From contig DASQWC010000001.1 in assembly GCA_035640475.1 (NCBI GenBank), positions 1 to 47,292 on the forward strand: a stretch of 47,292 nucleotides of DNA, read 5' to 3'. Source of the stretch: DASQWC01 sp035640475. GTDB taxonomy: Bacteria > Actinomycetota > JAICYB01. The translations under genes and the position numbers were made by a program. The stretch's first letter is position 1, and the number at the start of each line of letters is the position of its first letter. Under the pieces are notes generated by a model, which made no database searches, was not told the origin of the DNA, and saw only the letters and a list, made by a program, of their open reading frames with translations. Positions 7,876 through 15,575 of this stretch are shown here, in pieces.

Positions 7876-8352
7876 CTAGACGCCGACGTCCAACGGCAGT
7901 GCCGGCGGACCTTCGGATTCGAGCGCGCGCAAGAGCTGCGCCAGTTGTCTCGGCGCGAACTCGACGGTCTGGTCGCCTTCGATCTCGGCGACCTCCCACC
8001 AGCGTTGCTCGCGAATGCCTTCGGCCCACAGCGACTCGTCGCCGATGCGCGGCCGCGGCTCGAAGCGCTCCGGGACGCGAACGAGAAAGAACCGTTCTCG
8101 TTGGTCGAGGACCCGGTCGCGCCACGGGAACACGTGCCGCCGCGTCCAGATCTCGGGGCCGAGCTCGACTTCGATGCCGAGCTCCTCGAGGGCCTCCCGC
8201 CTCGCGCCGTCGAGGACGTCCTCACCAGCGTTCAGTCCCCCGCCGGGACAGACCCACCAGGACTTCTCGTTGGACGTAAAGCGCTGGAGCAAGATCGCGC
8301 CGGCCGGGTCGAGTAAGACGATCCTCGCCGCCGGCCGGATGATCGCGCTCAG
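7876..8352 (-). CDS. NUDIX hydrolase
   Basis: NUDIX enzymes cleave nucleoside diphosphate-linked compounds. The domain fills the whole 158-residue product. The NUDIX box GX5EX7REUXEEXGU is intact (GGLNAGEDVLDGARREALEELGIEV), preceded by SWWVCPGGG. The start is unusual: no ATG, GTG or TTG occurs before the first strand (ARIVLLDPAG). The best candidate is a CTG at 8350-8352 that overlaps the upstream stop as CTGA, which implies translational coupling; a TTG inside the second strand would truncate the fold. It is the last gene of the radical SAM-DUF169 operon. The substrate is unknown. Confidence 0.85.
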   Translation of the reverse strand: MSAIIRPAARIVLLDPAGAILLQRFTSNEKSWWVCPGGGLNAGEDVLDGARREALEELGIEVELGPEIWTRRHVFPWRDRVLDQRERFFLVRVPERFEPRPRIGDESLWAEGIREQRWWEVAEIEGDQTVEFAPRQLAQLLRALESEGPPALPLDVGV

Positions 8353-9065
8353 GAGAAGCGTCTCTTGTCCTCGCCGGCGTAGGTAGCAACCGTTGAGTCC
8401 GCGGCCACAGTCCTGCGCAGCGCTTCGACGAACTCCTCGGCGCGCACCGCCGGAATCGCGCACGTCATCTCGTGCGGCTTCATCCCCGTGCGCACTCGGC
8501 TGAGCGCACAGCCGACGCTTGCGGCGATCTCGCCGTGCTGCGCGGCGAGCGGAACAATGTGGCACTGCGGCTTTCCCTCGACGCGAAGACCTGGGACCGC
8601 GTCGGAGATCGTCATCAGTTGCTTCGCGTCCACGCGCAGGAACACGACCGATGGGTCGACGGGCGTGGAGGCGAGCGGGCCGTAGGTGATGTGCGACGGA
8701 CGCTCGGCCATCACCGGGATCTGCGGGAAAACGTCCTCGGTCACCCAGCCGGCATCGACGAGCGCGGCGACGTCGGCGCGACCGGCCGCCGTCGCCAGAT
8801 CGATGAGCCCGTGCGTGAGACTGCCGACGCTGCAATTGCCGTGGTCCTCGGGGACCGTCGTGAACGTGCGCTCGGCCCCCTTCATCCAGAACACGCAGCC
8901 GGCCGGGACCCTCCCCGTGCGGCCGTCCGGCGTCGCGTCCGGAATCGGCTCGTCGAATGCGTCGACGCCGTCCGGCGGCGCCGACGAAAACGTGATCCCG
9001 ATCGGCGGCGCGTCGAGGCGAAGCAACGACGTCAGCTCGCCGGCTACGGAGCTCCAATCGGTCAC
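8349..9065 (-). CDS. DUF169 family protein
   Basis: 238 residues with the DUF169 pattern: a start LLRLDAPPIGITF, then the Cys-containing blocks AGCVFWMKGAERTFTTVPEDHGNCSVGS and GKPQCHIVPLAAQHGEIAASVGCALSRVRTGMKPHEMTCAIP. The family is found in archaea and anaerobic or deep-branching bacteria and has no established biochemical function. The spaced cysteines suggest metal or cofactor binding, which is inference. Start GTG 9065 follows a GGGAGCAGG ribosome-binding sequence and comes directly after the TAA that ends the recoded radical SAM frame, with zero spacing. This tight junction supports the two genes being one translational unit. Confidence 0.85.
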   Translation of the reverse strand: MTDWSSVAGELTSLLRLDAPPIGITFSSAPPDGVDAFDEPIPDATPDGRTGRVPAGCVFWMKGAERTFTTVPEDHGNCSVGSLTHGLIDLATAAGRADVAALVDAGWVTEDVFPQIPVMAERPSHITYGPLASTPVDPSVVFLRVDAKQLMTISDAVPGLRVEGKPQCHIVPLAAQHGEIAASVGCALSRVRTGMKPHEMTCAIPAVRAEEFVEALRRTVAADSTVATYAGEDKRRFS

Positions 9066-10466
9066 TTACCTGCTCCCTTCTTGAAAGGGACCCACCTGGT
9101 CCCCGGTCGGTTCACTTCAGCAGAACCACGGCTCGGTGAGCCGCGGCCTGCCTTCTGTCGATCCGGCCAGGATCAGCTCCCGATCCCCGGCCGGCCGTCC
9201 GGCGGCGTGAAGGACGGCGTCACGCACGTCGCAAAAGATCTCCGTGATCGTCTTGCCGTCCTGCTGCGAGTCTTCGACGAGCTGCGCAAGACGCTGTTGG
9301 AGCCCGACCGTTCGCTCGTCGGCGGCGCGCCACGTGTACGTGAGGTTCTCGGCGTCGTAGGGACCGAGGTACGGCTCGATCTCGGGAACGCCGAGCATCA
9401 GCGAGCCTTCCGGGATCAACAGCCTGATCGTGTACTGCACGGGGTCGACGTTTCCGATGAGATCGTGCCGGACGACGAAGTCGAGGATGTCCGCGACGTC
9501 GTCGACCGTCGTCCACGGCATGAACGGGAGCCAGGACGGCCGCGGCTCGATGCCGCCGGCACGAAGGAGCTGCGTCGCTTCTTCGGCCTGCGCCCTCGTA
9601 TGTCCCTTGTCGAGGTAGCCAAGAATGTCGTCGTTCACGCACTCGTAGGCCGACACGACGAAGAGACAACCTTGCTCCGCCAGCAACGGAACGAGGCTCG
9701 CGTAGCGCAAAAGATGTGAGACCTTCGTGGTCACGTCGAAGGTGAGCTCCGGGAAACGCTGATGGAGCAGCTCGACGATTTTCATCGAGTGCGCCCAGCG
9801 GTTGAGGAAGTCCGGATCCCCGAACGTGATGTGACGGGCGCCGCGCTCGACGAGCTGTGCAATGTCGTCGAGGACGACGTCGACGGCAACCTTGCGCGTC
9901 CGGCCGTCGTAGACGACCGGCACCGGACAGTGGCGGCACCGGTGCACGCAGCCGCGGGAAGCTTCGACGTAGCCGACGACGCGTTCCTCGCCGTCCATCG
10001 CGAGGTGCGCGTACTTCTTCAGCTTCGGGAGGCCGTCCCGCACCGGCAAACGCGTTCGTCCGCGTTTCAGCTCGATGCTCGACTCCGGTACCGGCGATGA
10101 TGATCCGAGGGCCGAGACCCAATCGACCAAGGCTGCTTCGTACTCGCCGGCGAAGACACGGTCGACGAGCCGCGCGGTCGTCGTGTCGCGGCTGACGTGC
10201 GCATAGAGCCCGTAGAAGCACACAGGAACATCGGGCCGCCGTTGCTTGACTGCCTCGGCCCCCAGCATCGCGAGGCGCATCGCCGTGTGCATCGGAACCG
10301 AGAAGGCGACCGCGTGGGCCCAGTCGACGAGGGACGCATCCCAGCGCTCGACCGATGTGTCGAGCGTGCGCACGTCGTGTCCGGCTTCGATCAACGCGGC
10401 ACGCGGCGACGCAAGATGCAGCGGCTGATGGCCGAGCTCATAGGTGGACACGAGCAGAACGCGCAA
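9066..10466 (-). CDS. B12-binding-type radical SAM protein with a probable selenocysteine CUSEP tail
   Basis: Residues 1-115 form a cobalamin-binding-like Rossmann domain (MRVLLVSTYELGHQPLHLASPRAAL), without an obvious base-off DXHXXG. The radical SAM domain carries CX3CX2C (Cys173, Cys177, Cys180) that binds the 4Fe-4S cluster. If TGA 9117-9119 is read as a stop, the protein ends EPWFC (449 residues). Read as Sec it continues to give FC-U-SEP and 13 further residues before TAA 9066-9068, 466 in all. The C-U-x-E-P motif matches, as I recall, the CUAEP/CCAEP-tail radical SAM selenoproteins. A SECIS-like hairpin follows the TGA, and the extended frame ends exactly at the DUF169 GTG. The start is TTG 10466. 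The reaction catalysed is unknown. The radical SAM call is certain; the Sec reading is strong but unproven. Confidence 0.82.
9087..9119 (-). promoter_or_regulatory. Candidate bacterial SECIS element with its UGA codon
   Basis: TGA at 9117-9119 is followed after 19 nt by a hairpin GGGACC-AGGTG-GGTCCC (9103-9087). Bacterial SECIS elements lie directly downstream of the UGA and present a short apical loop with GGU, which the loop AGGUG does. The position and size fit SelB recruitment. The same hairpin followed by TTTC could instead be read as a weak terminator. Confidence 0.6.
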
Positions 10467-10493
10467 TGTGAACCAACCCTATCGCGCTATCGG

Positions 10494-10499
10494 TAGCAT
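10494..10499 (+). promoter_or_regulatory. -10 box for leaderless ABC transporter mRNA
   Basis: TAGCAT ends 6 nt before GTG 10506 and no Shine-Dalgarno sequence is present. This TANNNT spacing is typical of leaderless actinobacterial transcripts. The whole divergent gap to the radical SAM start is 39 bp. Confidence 0.55.
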
Positions 10500-10505
10500 C
10501 CCTGC

Positions 10506-11396
10506 GTGCCGCCTCGGAGCGCCGTCCGCGCGAAGGGACTGACCAAGCATTTCGGCCCGGTTCGCGCCGTCGAGAGCCTCGATCTGACCGTACGCACGGG
10601 TGAGGTCTTCGGGTACCTCGGCCCCAACGGAGCCGGCAAGACCACGACGATCCGGCTCATGCTCGACTTCATCCGGCCGACGTCGGGCGAGGTGTCGGTG
10701 CTCGGCTCGCGCCCTCGCGATCACGAGACGCGGCGGCGTATCGGCTATCTTCCCGGCGAACTGGCACTCGATCCGCGCTACACGCCCCGAGACGTCTTCG
10801 AGTTCTACGGAAAGCTCCGCGGCGGCGTCGACTGGCCTGTCGTGGAAGCGCTCGCAGCACGATTCGATCTCGACATCGGACGCCGCATCGGCCAGCTCAG
10901 CACCGGCAACAAACGCAAGGTCGGTGTCGTCCAGGCCTTCATGCACCGGCCGGAGCTGCTCGTGCTGGACGAGCCGACGTCCGGGCTCGATCCGCTGCTC
11001 CAGCACGAGTTCCACGAGCTCGTCCGCGAGACGTCGGGCGAGGGCGCCACTGTGTTTCTGTCGTCGCATGCCCTGGCCGAGGTCGAGGATCTCGCCGAGC
11101 GCGTAGCCATCCTCAGGCGCGGACGCCTCGTCAAGGTCGCGCGGGTCGACGAGCTGCGCCGTACGGCTCGCCAGCACATCGACCTGTACTTCGACCGCCG
11201 CGTCGACGCGAAGCCGTTCGCCCGGCTTCCCGAGGTCGTCGAAGCAACGGCGGCGGACGGCCTCGTCCGGCTCGTCGTGTCGGGTCGCGTCGAAGGAGTC
11301 TTGCGAACGGCGGCGCGCCTGCACGCCCGGCGCATCGTGAGCCCGGAGGCCGAGCTCGAGCAAGTCTTCCTCGACCTCTACAGGGAGCCAACATGA
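10506..11396 (+). CDS. ABC transporter ATP-binding protein (DrrA/BcrA-type)
   Basis: 296-residue cytoplasmic ATPase of an ABC-2 exporter. Walker A GPNGAGKTTT, the signature region LSTGNKRKVGVVQAF, Walker B ELLVLDEPTSGLDP and the switch His (FLSSHAL) are intact. The ABC domain fills about residues 5-225, and the C-terminal 70 residues form the small domain typical of drug and lipid exporters. The gene starts with GTG 10506 directly downstream of TAGCAT. Its TGA overlaps the permease ATG (ATGA), so the two are translated together. Confidence 0.93.
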   Translation: MPPRSAVRAKGLTKHFGPVRAVESLDLTVRTGEVFGYLGPNGAGKTTTIRLMLDFIRPTSGEVSVLGSRPRDHETRRRIGYLPGELALDPRYTPRDVFEFYGKLRGGVDWPVVEALAARFDLDIGRRIGQLSTGNKRKVGVVQAFMHRPELLVLDEPTSGLDPLLQHEFHELVRETSGEGATVFLSSHALAEVEDLAERVAILRRGRLVKVARVDELRRTARQHIDLYFDRRVDAKPFARLPEVVEATAADGLVRLVVSGRVEGVLRTAARLHARRIVSPEAELEQVFLDLYREPT

Positions 11397-12187
11397 CCGT
11401 CTTGACGCGGTTCCTTCGCGATCGCCGGCGCTCACTCGGGTGGTGGTCGCTGGGGGTCATCGGATTCGTCTTCATGCAGCTCGCGTTCTATCCGAGCTTC
11501 AAGAACCAGCCGCAGTTCGACGATCTCTTCAACGACTTGCCCGAGGGAGTGAAGGCGCTGATCGGCGCCAGCGGACTGTCGCTGCGCGAACCGGCCGGGT
11601 ATCTGCACAGCCAGGTCTTCACGACGCTGCTTCCGATCATCCTGCTGATCTTCGCGATCGCACTCGGCGCCCGCGCGATCGGCGGATCCGAAGACGACGG
11701 GACGATCGAGCTCCTCCTCGCCAACCCGGTCTCACGGGTCCGGACGGCCGTCGAGCGAGCAGCGGCTACAGCTGCGCTCGTATCGGCGCTCGGGGCGATC
11801 GCGACCATCGGGTTGATCGCCGTCGCAGCGCCTTTTCAACTCCTCGAGGGTGTATCCGTCGCGAAGCTCGTCGCCGCGTGTCTGGCGGCCACCTCGCTGG
11901 CGCTGCTCCACGCATCGATCGCGTACTTCGTCGGCGCAGCCTTCGGAGGCCGGGTGCGGGCCATCTCCGTCGCCGCCACGGTGGCGGTCGCCGGCTACGT
12001 CCTGTTCGGGCTCGTCAGCTCCGGTGTGATGCGCGGCGCCCGCTTCGCCAGTCCCTGGTACTGGTATCTCGACCGCAACATCGTCGCGAAAGGACCGGGC
12101 GCGGAAGCAATCTTCTTGCCGCTGGGGCTCGCGGTCGCGTTCGCGGCAGCCGGGGTCTGGCGTTTCGTGCCGCGCGATCTCCGCTAG
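11393..12187 (+). CDS. ABC-2 type exporter permease
   Basis: 264 residues with six predicted membrane helices: one near residues 15-35, then TTLLPIILLIFAIALGARAIG, ATAALVSALGAIATIGLIAVA, a pair around 155-205, and the last near the C-terminus (LPLGLAVAFAAAGVW). Between helices 1 and 2 is the extracytoplasmic loop with FNDLPEGVKALIGASG, common in ABC-2 permeases of the YhaP/ABC-2 family 3 type. EDDGTIELLLANPVSR is the coupling segment. It pairs with the preceding ATPase. The exported substrate is unknown. The stop overlaps that of the ATP-grasp gene as CTAG. Confidence 0.9.
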   Translation: MTVLTRFLRDRRRSLGWWSLGVIGFVFMQLAFYPSFKNQPQFDDLFNDLPEGVKALIGASGLSLREPAGYLHSQVFTTLLPIILLIFAIALGARAIGGSEDDGTIELLLANPVSRVRTAVERAAATAALVSALGAIATIGLIAVAAPFQLLEGVSVAKLVAACLAATSLALLHASIAYFVGAAFGGRVRAISVAATVAVAGYVLFGLVSSGVMRGARFASPWYWYLDRNIVAKGPGAEAIFLPLGLAVAFAAAGVWRFVPRDLR

Positions 12188-13377
12188 TCGATCGTCACTC
12201 GTAGTAGGGCGTGCGCGCGCCGCAGCGCCGCTTCAACCTCCGCCGGTTCGCCGCCCGAGGCGAAGATGAAGCCGAGATAGCGATCACCCTCGGGGAGCGC
12301 GAGCACGTCCTGCCCGATCGGAATGGTGATCTCGATTCCCTCGATACCTTCGACGGCCGACGCTTCGTCGCGCCCGCCGACTGCGCGCAGCACTCCGGAA
12401 CGCGGGATCGGAATCATCATCACACCCGACGCTGCCTTCGCCCGCCGGAGATCGCCGGGGTCGTGCCCCAGTGCGTGACGAACGATGACCTCCTCGAGCG
12501 AGATCCCGGCGCCGAACCGCAGCGCTCGCGAGCACAGCCCGCCGATCGAGCGCGCGGCGACTTCCAGGAGCACGCAGCGGCCGTCATGAATGCGCAACTC
12601 GGCGTGGACGGGTCCTTCGATGAGCCCGATCGCCGCGCAGGCGAGGTGGATCGTGCGGACGATCTCGTCTTGCAGCTCGCCGGGCAGGCGCGACGGCGTC
12701 ACATAGATGGTCTCCTCGAAGTACGGGCCTTCGAGCGGATCCGGTTTGTCGAAGACCGCGAGTACGTCCAGGTGACCCCCGCGCAGCAACCCTTCGACGG
12801 CGACCTCGGCTCCCGGGACGTACTGCTCGATCAGCACGGTCGCATCGGGCTCACCGACGATCTTGCGCACTCGATCGGCGGCGGCTGCGGCCTCTTGGGG
12901 CGTGTCCGAACGGATCACGCCGCGACTGCCGGCGAGCGACGTCGCCTTCACGACACACGGAAGCCCAACGTCGGCCGCGGTCTTCGCGACATCCGTTCCC
13001 GCGACCCGGAACCGCGGCTGATCGAGCCCGGCGTCCGTCAGCACCGAGCGCATCTGTGCCTTGTCTCTGGTGATCGCAACGGCGTCGGGTGGGCTGTGCG
13101 CGATCCCCAAGGCCGCAGCCGTCTTGGCGGCGACGACCACGCCCTGCTCGTCGACGCCGACGACTCCGTCGATGGGCGCGACCCGCTCAACGATCCGCGA
13201 CGCAGCTTCGTCCGGGTCGCACAGATCGACCCGGACGAACCGGTCCCCCATCGCCCCGGCCATCGCTTGTTCTTCCTCCGATGCCACCACGACCTCGGCC
13301 CCCTGGGCGCGCGCAGCCTCGAGGAAATCCGCAGCTCGGTAGGTCGATGTCGGCAGGACCAAAAGAAGTCGAGGCAC
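12184..13377 (-). CDS. ATP-grasp domain carboxylate-amine ligase
   Basis: 397-residue ATP-grasp enzyme, which joins a carboxylate to an amine or thiol through an acyl phosphate. It has an N-terminal preATP-grasp Rossmann-like domain (residues 1-100), DKAQMRSVLTDAGLDQPRF, the ATP-binding KATSLAGSRGV loop and VLIEQYVPGAEVAVEGL, and the metal-binding strand VHAELRIHDGRCVLLEVAARSIGG (Glu and Asn/Arg positions). The C-terminal region resembles the L-amino-acid ligase and BL00235-like group more than PurK or CarB. It may make a dipeptide or amide metabolite. The GTG start is 6 bp from the divergent NfuA region, so the promoters overlap. The substrate is not predictable. Confidence 0.87.
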   Translation of the reverse strand: MPRLLLVLPTSTYRAADFLEAARAQGAEVVVASEEEQAMAGAMGDRFVRVDLCDPDEAASRIVERVAPIDGVVGVDEQGVVVAAKTAAALGIAHSPPDAVAITRDKAQMRSVLTDAGLDQPRFRVAGTDVAKTAADVGLPCVVKATSLAGSRGVIRSDTPQEAAAAADRVRKIVGEPDATVLIEQYVPGAEVAVEGLLRGGHLDVLAVFDKPDPLEGPYFEETIYVTPSRLPGELQDEIVRTIHLACAAIGLIEGPVHAELRIHDGRCVLLEVAARSIGGLCSRALRFGAGISLEEVIVRHALGHDPGDLRRAKAASGVMMIPIPRSGVLRAVGGRDEASAVEGIEGIEITIPIGQDVLALPEGDRYLGFIFASGGEPAEVEAALRRAHALLRVTID

Positions 13378-13382
13378 GCCTC

Positions 13383-13388
13383 TATGAT
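13383..13388 (+). promoter_or_regulatory. -10 box for leaderless nfuA-like mRNA
   Basis: TATGAT, one base from the consensus, ends 7 nt before GTG 13396. If it is the -10, transcription starts at or next to the GTG, and the two ATG codons overlapping the box cannot be starts. Confidence 0.55.
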
Positions 13389-13395
13389 GGAGCCT

Positions 13396-14028
13396 GTGAG
13401 CGAGCCCATCGTGACCGTCACCGAGCGCGCTCGGAACCGGGCGCTGGGCGTCCGGGCCGAAGAGCCGGACGCCGACAAGCTCGTCCTGTTTCTCGAGGTC
13501 ACCGAGCCCAACGGTCTCGAATACGGCTACGACCTGTACTTCGACGACGAGTCGGCCGTCCGGCCGGGTGACGTCGTCCAGCAGGAGGGCGAGCTCAAGA
13601 TCGTCGTCGCCGCCGACTCCGTGGACAAGCTCCGCGGCGCCACGCTCGACCTCTCGAAGAACCTGCTCAATCCCGGTTGGGTCGTCGACAACCCGAACCG
13701 GCCGACGCTCTCACCGGCCGTCGGCGCCGGCGTCGATCCGGCCGAGTTCAGCGGCACGGTCGAGGAGCGCGTCGCGCAAGTCCTCGATCGGGTCGTGAAT
13801 CCGGCCATCGCGATGCACGGCGGACGCGCGGACCTCGTCGCCGTCGAGGACGGCACGGTCTTCGTTCAGCTGTCCGGCGGGTGTCAGGGGTGCGGTCTGG
13901 CGTCGGTCACGCTCTCGCAAGGGATCGAGACGTCGCTGCGTGAAGCCGTCCCCGAAATCGAGCGCGTCGTCGACGTCACGGATCACAACGCCGGCGCGAA
14001 CCCCTACTACCAGCCCGCGAAGAAGTAA
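13396..14028 (+). CDS. NfuA-like Fe-S cluster carrier
   Basis: Two-domain Fe-S carrier that delivers 4Fe-4S clusters to target enzymes. Residues about 1-100 are a degenerate A-type (HesB/IscA) domain (VLFLEVTEPNGLEYGYDLYFDD) without the usual cysteines, as in known NfuA proteins. Residues about 115-190 are the Nfu domain with HGGRADLVAVEDGTVFVQL and the cluster-binding CXXC in GGCQGCGLASVTL. The total of 210 residues fits the family. Alternative starts are ATG 13384 or 13387; GTG 13396 is preferred because of the TATGAT spacing. A nearby client could be the radical SAM protein, but that is inference. Confidence 0.9.
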   Translation: MSEPIVTVTERARNRALGVRAEEPDADKLVLFLEVTEPNGLEYGYDLYFDDESAVRPGDVVQQEGELKIVVAADSVDKLRGATLDLSKNLLNPGWVVDNPNRPTLSPAVGAGVDPAEFSGTVEERVAQVLDRVVNPAIAMHGGRADLVAVEDGTVFVQLSGGCQGCGLASVTLSQGIETSLREAVPEIERVVDVTDHNAGANPYYQPAKK

Positions 14029-14039
14029 CCGACGGCGCA

Positions 14040-15575
14040 ATGTGCCGTCCGCTTTCCCGGCGCGAATTCATCCGCTACGGCGCGCTCGTCGGCGCGAGCG
14101 TTCCGCTGCTCAAGATCGACAGGCTGCTCGCCGAAGAAGAGGACCGCGGCGCCGGCGTCCCGATGCACCTCGAGCTCGTCACGGTGACGGATACACGCGC
14201 CGTCATCACGTGGTTCACCGGGGACCCGTCACGGCTCGACGAGTTCGGCCGTCCGGCTCCCATCGCCAAGCCCGGCCGCGTGCTGATCGGGACGTCACCC
14301 CATGCGAGCTCGTGGGAGCCCGTCGGGACCCACGCGCCCACGCCGTACCACTACGTCGAGCTGCGCGGACTTCGTCCGGGGACGACGTACTACTGGCGCG
14401 CCGAGTCGGCCGGAGTGCCGGCCGTCCCAACGGCGTTCTCCCCGGGCCACGCGGAGATCGCGGCGCCTCCGTCGTTCACGACGCTCAGACCGCCGCCGGG
14501 CCGCGAGGTGCTGCGCGTCGCGTGGCTGAACGATCTGCACATCGGAGAGCACACGTCCGGGCTCGCGTACTCAGACGACCGCCTTCCGCGCGGCGGCTTC
14601 CCGCCGGGATTCCCCGTGGATCCGGACGACCCCTACTGGCGAACGATGGCGAAGGCCGCCGTCACGGAGTCCAAGGAGCGCGGCTGCAGGCTGTTGCTCG
14701 CCAACGGCGACCTCACCAATGAAGCCGAGCCGGATCGCGTTCGTGAATCGAAGCGAATGCTCGACGTGTTCGGCTCCCTCGGCGGAAGGCGCACCGTTAC
14801 GCCGCAAACAAAACCTACGTACTTCGTCACCCGCGGCAACCACGACCGCACGCACTCCGGACCCGAGTGGGCATCGTGCAGTCCGGTTCGCGGACGGCCC
14901 GAGCTGCGCGATTGCTTCCTCGACACGTTCAAGGCCGGCTTCGACCGCGGGTCGACGCGATTTTCGGTCGTCGCCGGCGACGGACGCGTGCGCTACCGCT
15001 TCGTCGGACTCGACTCCAACGAAGCCGACGCAACGGGCGTGATGCCACAGCACGAGCTCGACTACCTCGAAGCGGAGCTCGATCGCGGCGACGCCACGAT
15101 CCCGCTGTGCCACCATCCCGTCGCCGACATCGCGTTGTACACAGGATTCGTCCCGACTCGCGTCGGCGTCGAGCCGGCCCAAGCCGCCCGCTTCCGCGAA
15201 GTCATTGCGCGGCACGACAACGTCGCCGCGATCTACAACGGCCACACGCACCGCAACTTCCGGACGACGTCCACGGACACGGGGAGCGTTCCCTACTTCG
15301 AGGGCGGAGCCGTGAAGGAGTATCCGGGCGGCTACACCACGGTCCGCTTGTACGAGGGCGGCTTCATGGTGAACTTCTGGAAGACCCGGGAGCCGAGAGC
15401 GCGGGCCTGGTCGGAGGTCTCCCGCGGCGAATACCTCGGCCTGTACCCGTACTACACACTCGGCTCGTTCGACGATCGCAACTGGGTCCACACGTTCAAC
15501 GCAACGGGCCGCCGACGGAGGGTACGACGTGCTTCCGCGGATCCCACGGATCCGTCCCCAGCCCTCGCTCGATGA
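14040..15575 (+). CDS. Tat-exported purple-acid-phosphatase-like metallophosphoesterase
   Basis: 511 residues. The N-terminus SRREFIRYGALVGASVPLL is a twin-arginine signal (variant RR-E-F). Residues about 40-145 look like the fibronectin-type domain of purple acid phosphatases (PGTTYYWRAES). The calcineurin-like core follows, with metal ligands in DLHIG, NGDLTNE, GNHDR, CHHP and NGHTHRN, all in order, so a dinuclear metal centre is expected. It likely cleaves phosphate esters outside the membrane. It starts 11 nt after the NfuA stop. The last 80 nt lie antisense to the next gene's end, and the terminal Arg-rich residues there look like read-through rather than conserved sequence. Confidence 0.88.
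   Translation: MCRPLSRREFIRYGALVGASVPLLKIDRLLAEEEDRGAGVPMHLELVTVTDTRAVITWFTGDPSRLDEFGRPAPIAKPGRVLIGTSPHASSWEPVGTHAPTPYHYVELRGLRPGTTYYWRAESAGVPAVPTAFSPGHAEIAAPPSFTTLRPPPGREVLRVAWLNDLHIGEHTSGLAYSDDRLPRGGFPPGFPVDPDDPYWRTMAKAAVTESKERGCRLLLANGDLTNEAEPDRVRESKRMLDVFGSLGGRRTVTPQTKPTYFVTRGNHDRTHSGPEWASCSPVRGRPELRDCFLDTFKAGFDRGSTRFSVVAGDGRVRYRFVGLDSNEADATGVMPQHELDYLEAELDRGDATIPLCHHPVADIALYTGFVPTRVGVEPAQAARFREVIARHDNVAAIYNGHTHRNFRTTSTDTGSVPYFEGGAVKEYPGGYTTVRLYEGGFMVNFWKTREPRARAWSEVSRGEYLGLYPYYTLGSFDDRNWVHTFNATGRRRRVRRASADPTDPSPALAR

Noticed and set aside
8353..9057. Long upstream extension of the NUDIX frame
   Set aside because: It is out of frame through the DUF169 gene and translates to Arg-rich shadow sequence.
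9087..9103. Hairpin read as a plain terminator after the radical SAM gene
   Set aside because: It lies within 40 nt of the next start in the same operon, has only a short T run, and fits a SECIS better; not fully excluded.
12211..13383. Upstream in-frame extension of the NfuA-like gene
   Set aside because: It lies antisense to the whole ATP-grasp gene, which has clear motifs; the Nfu homology begins only near 13396.
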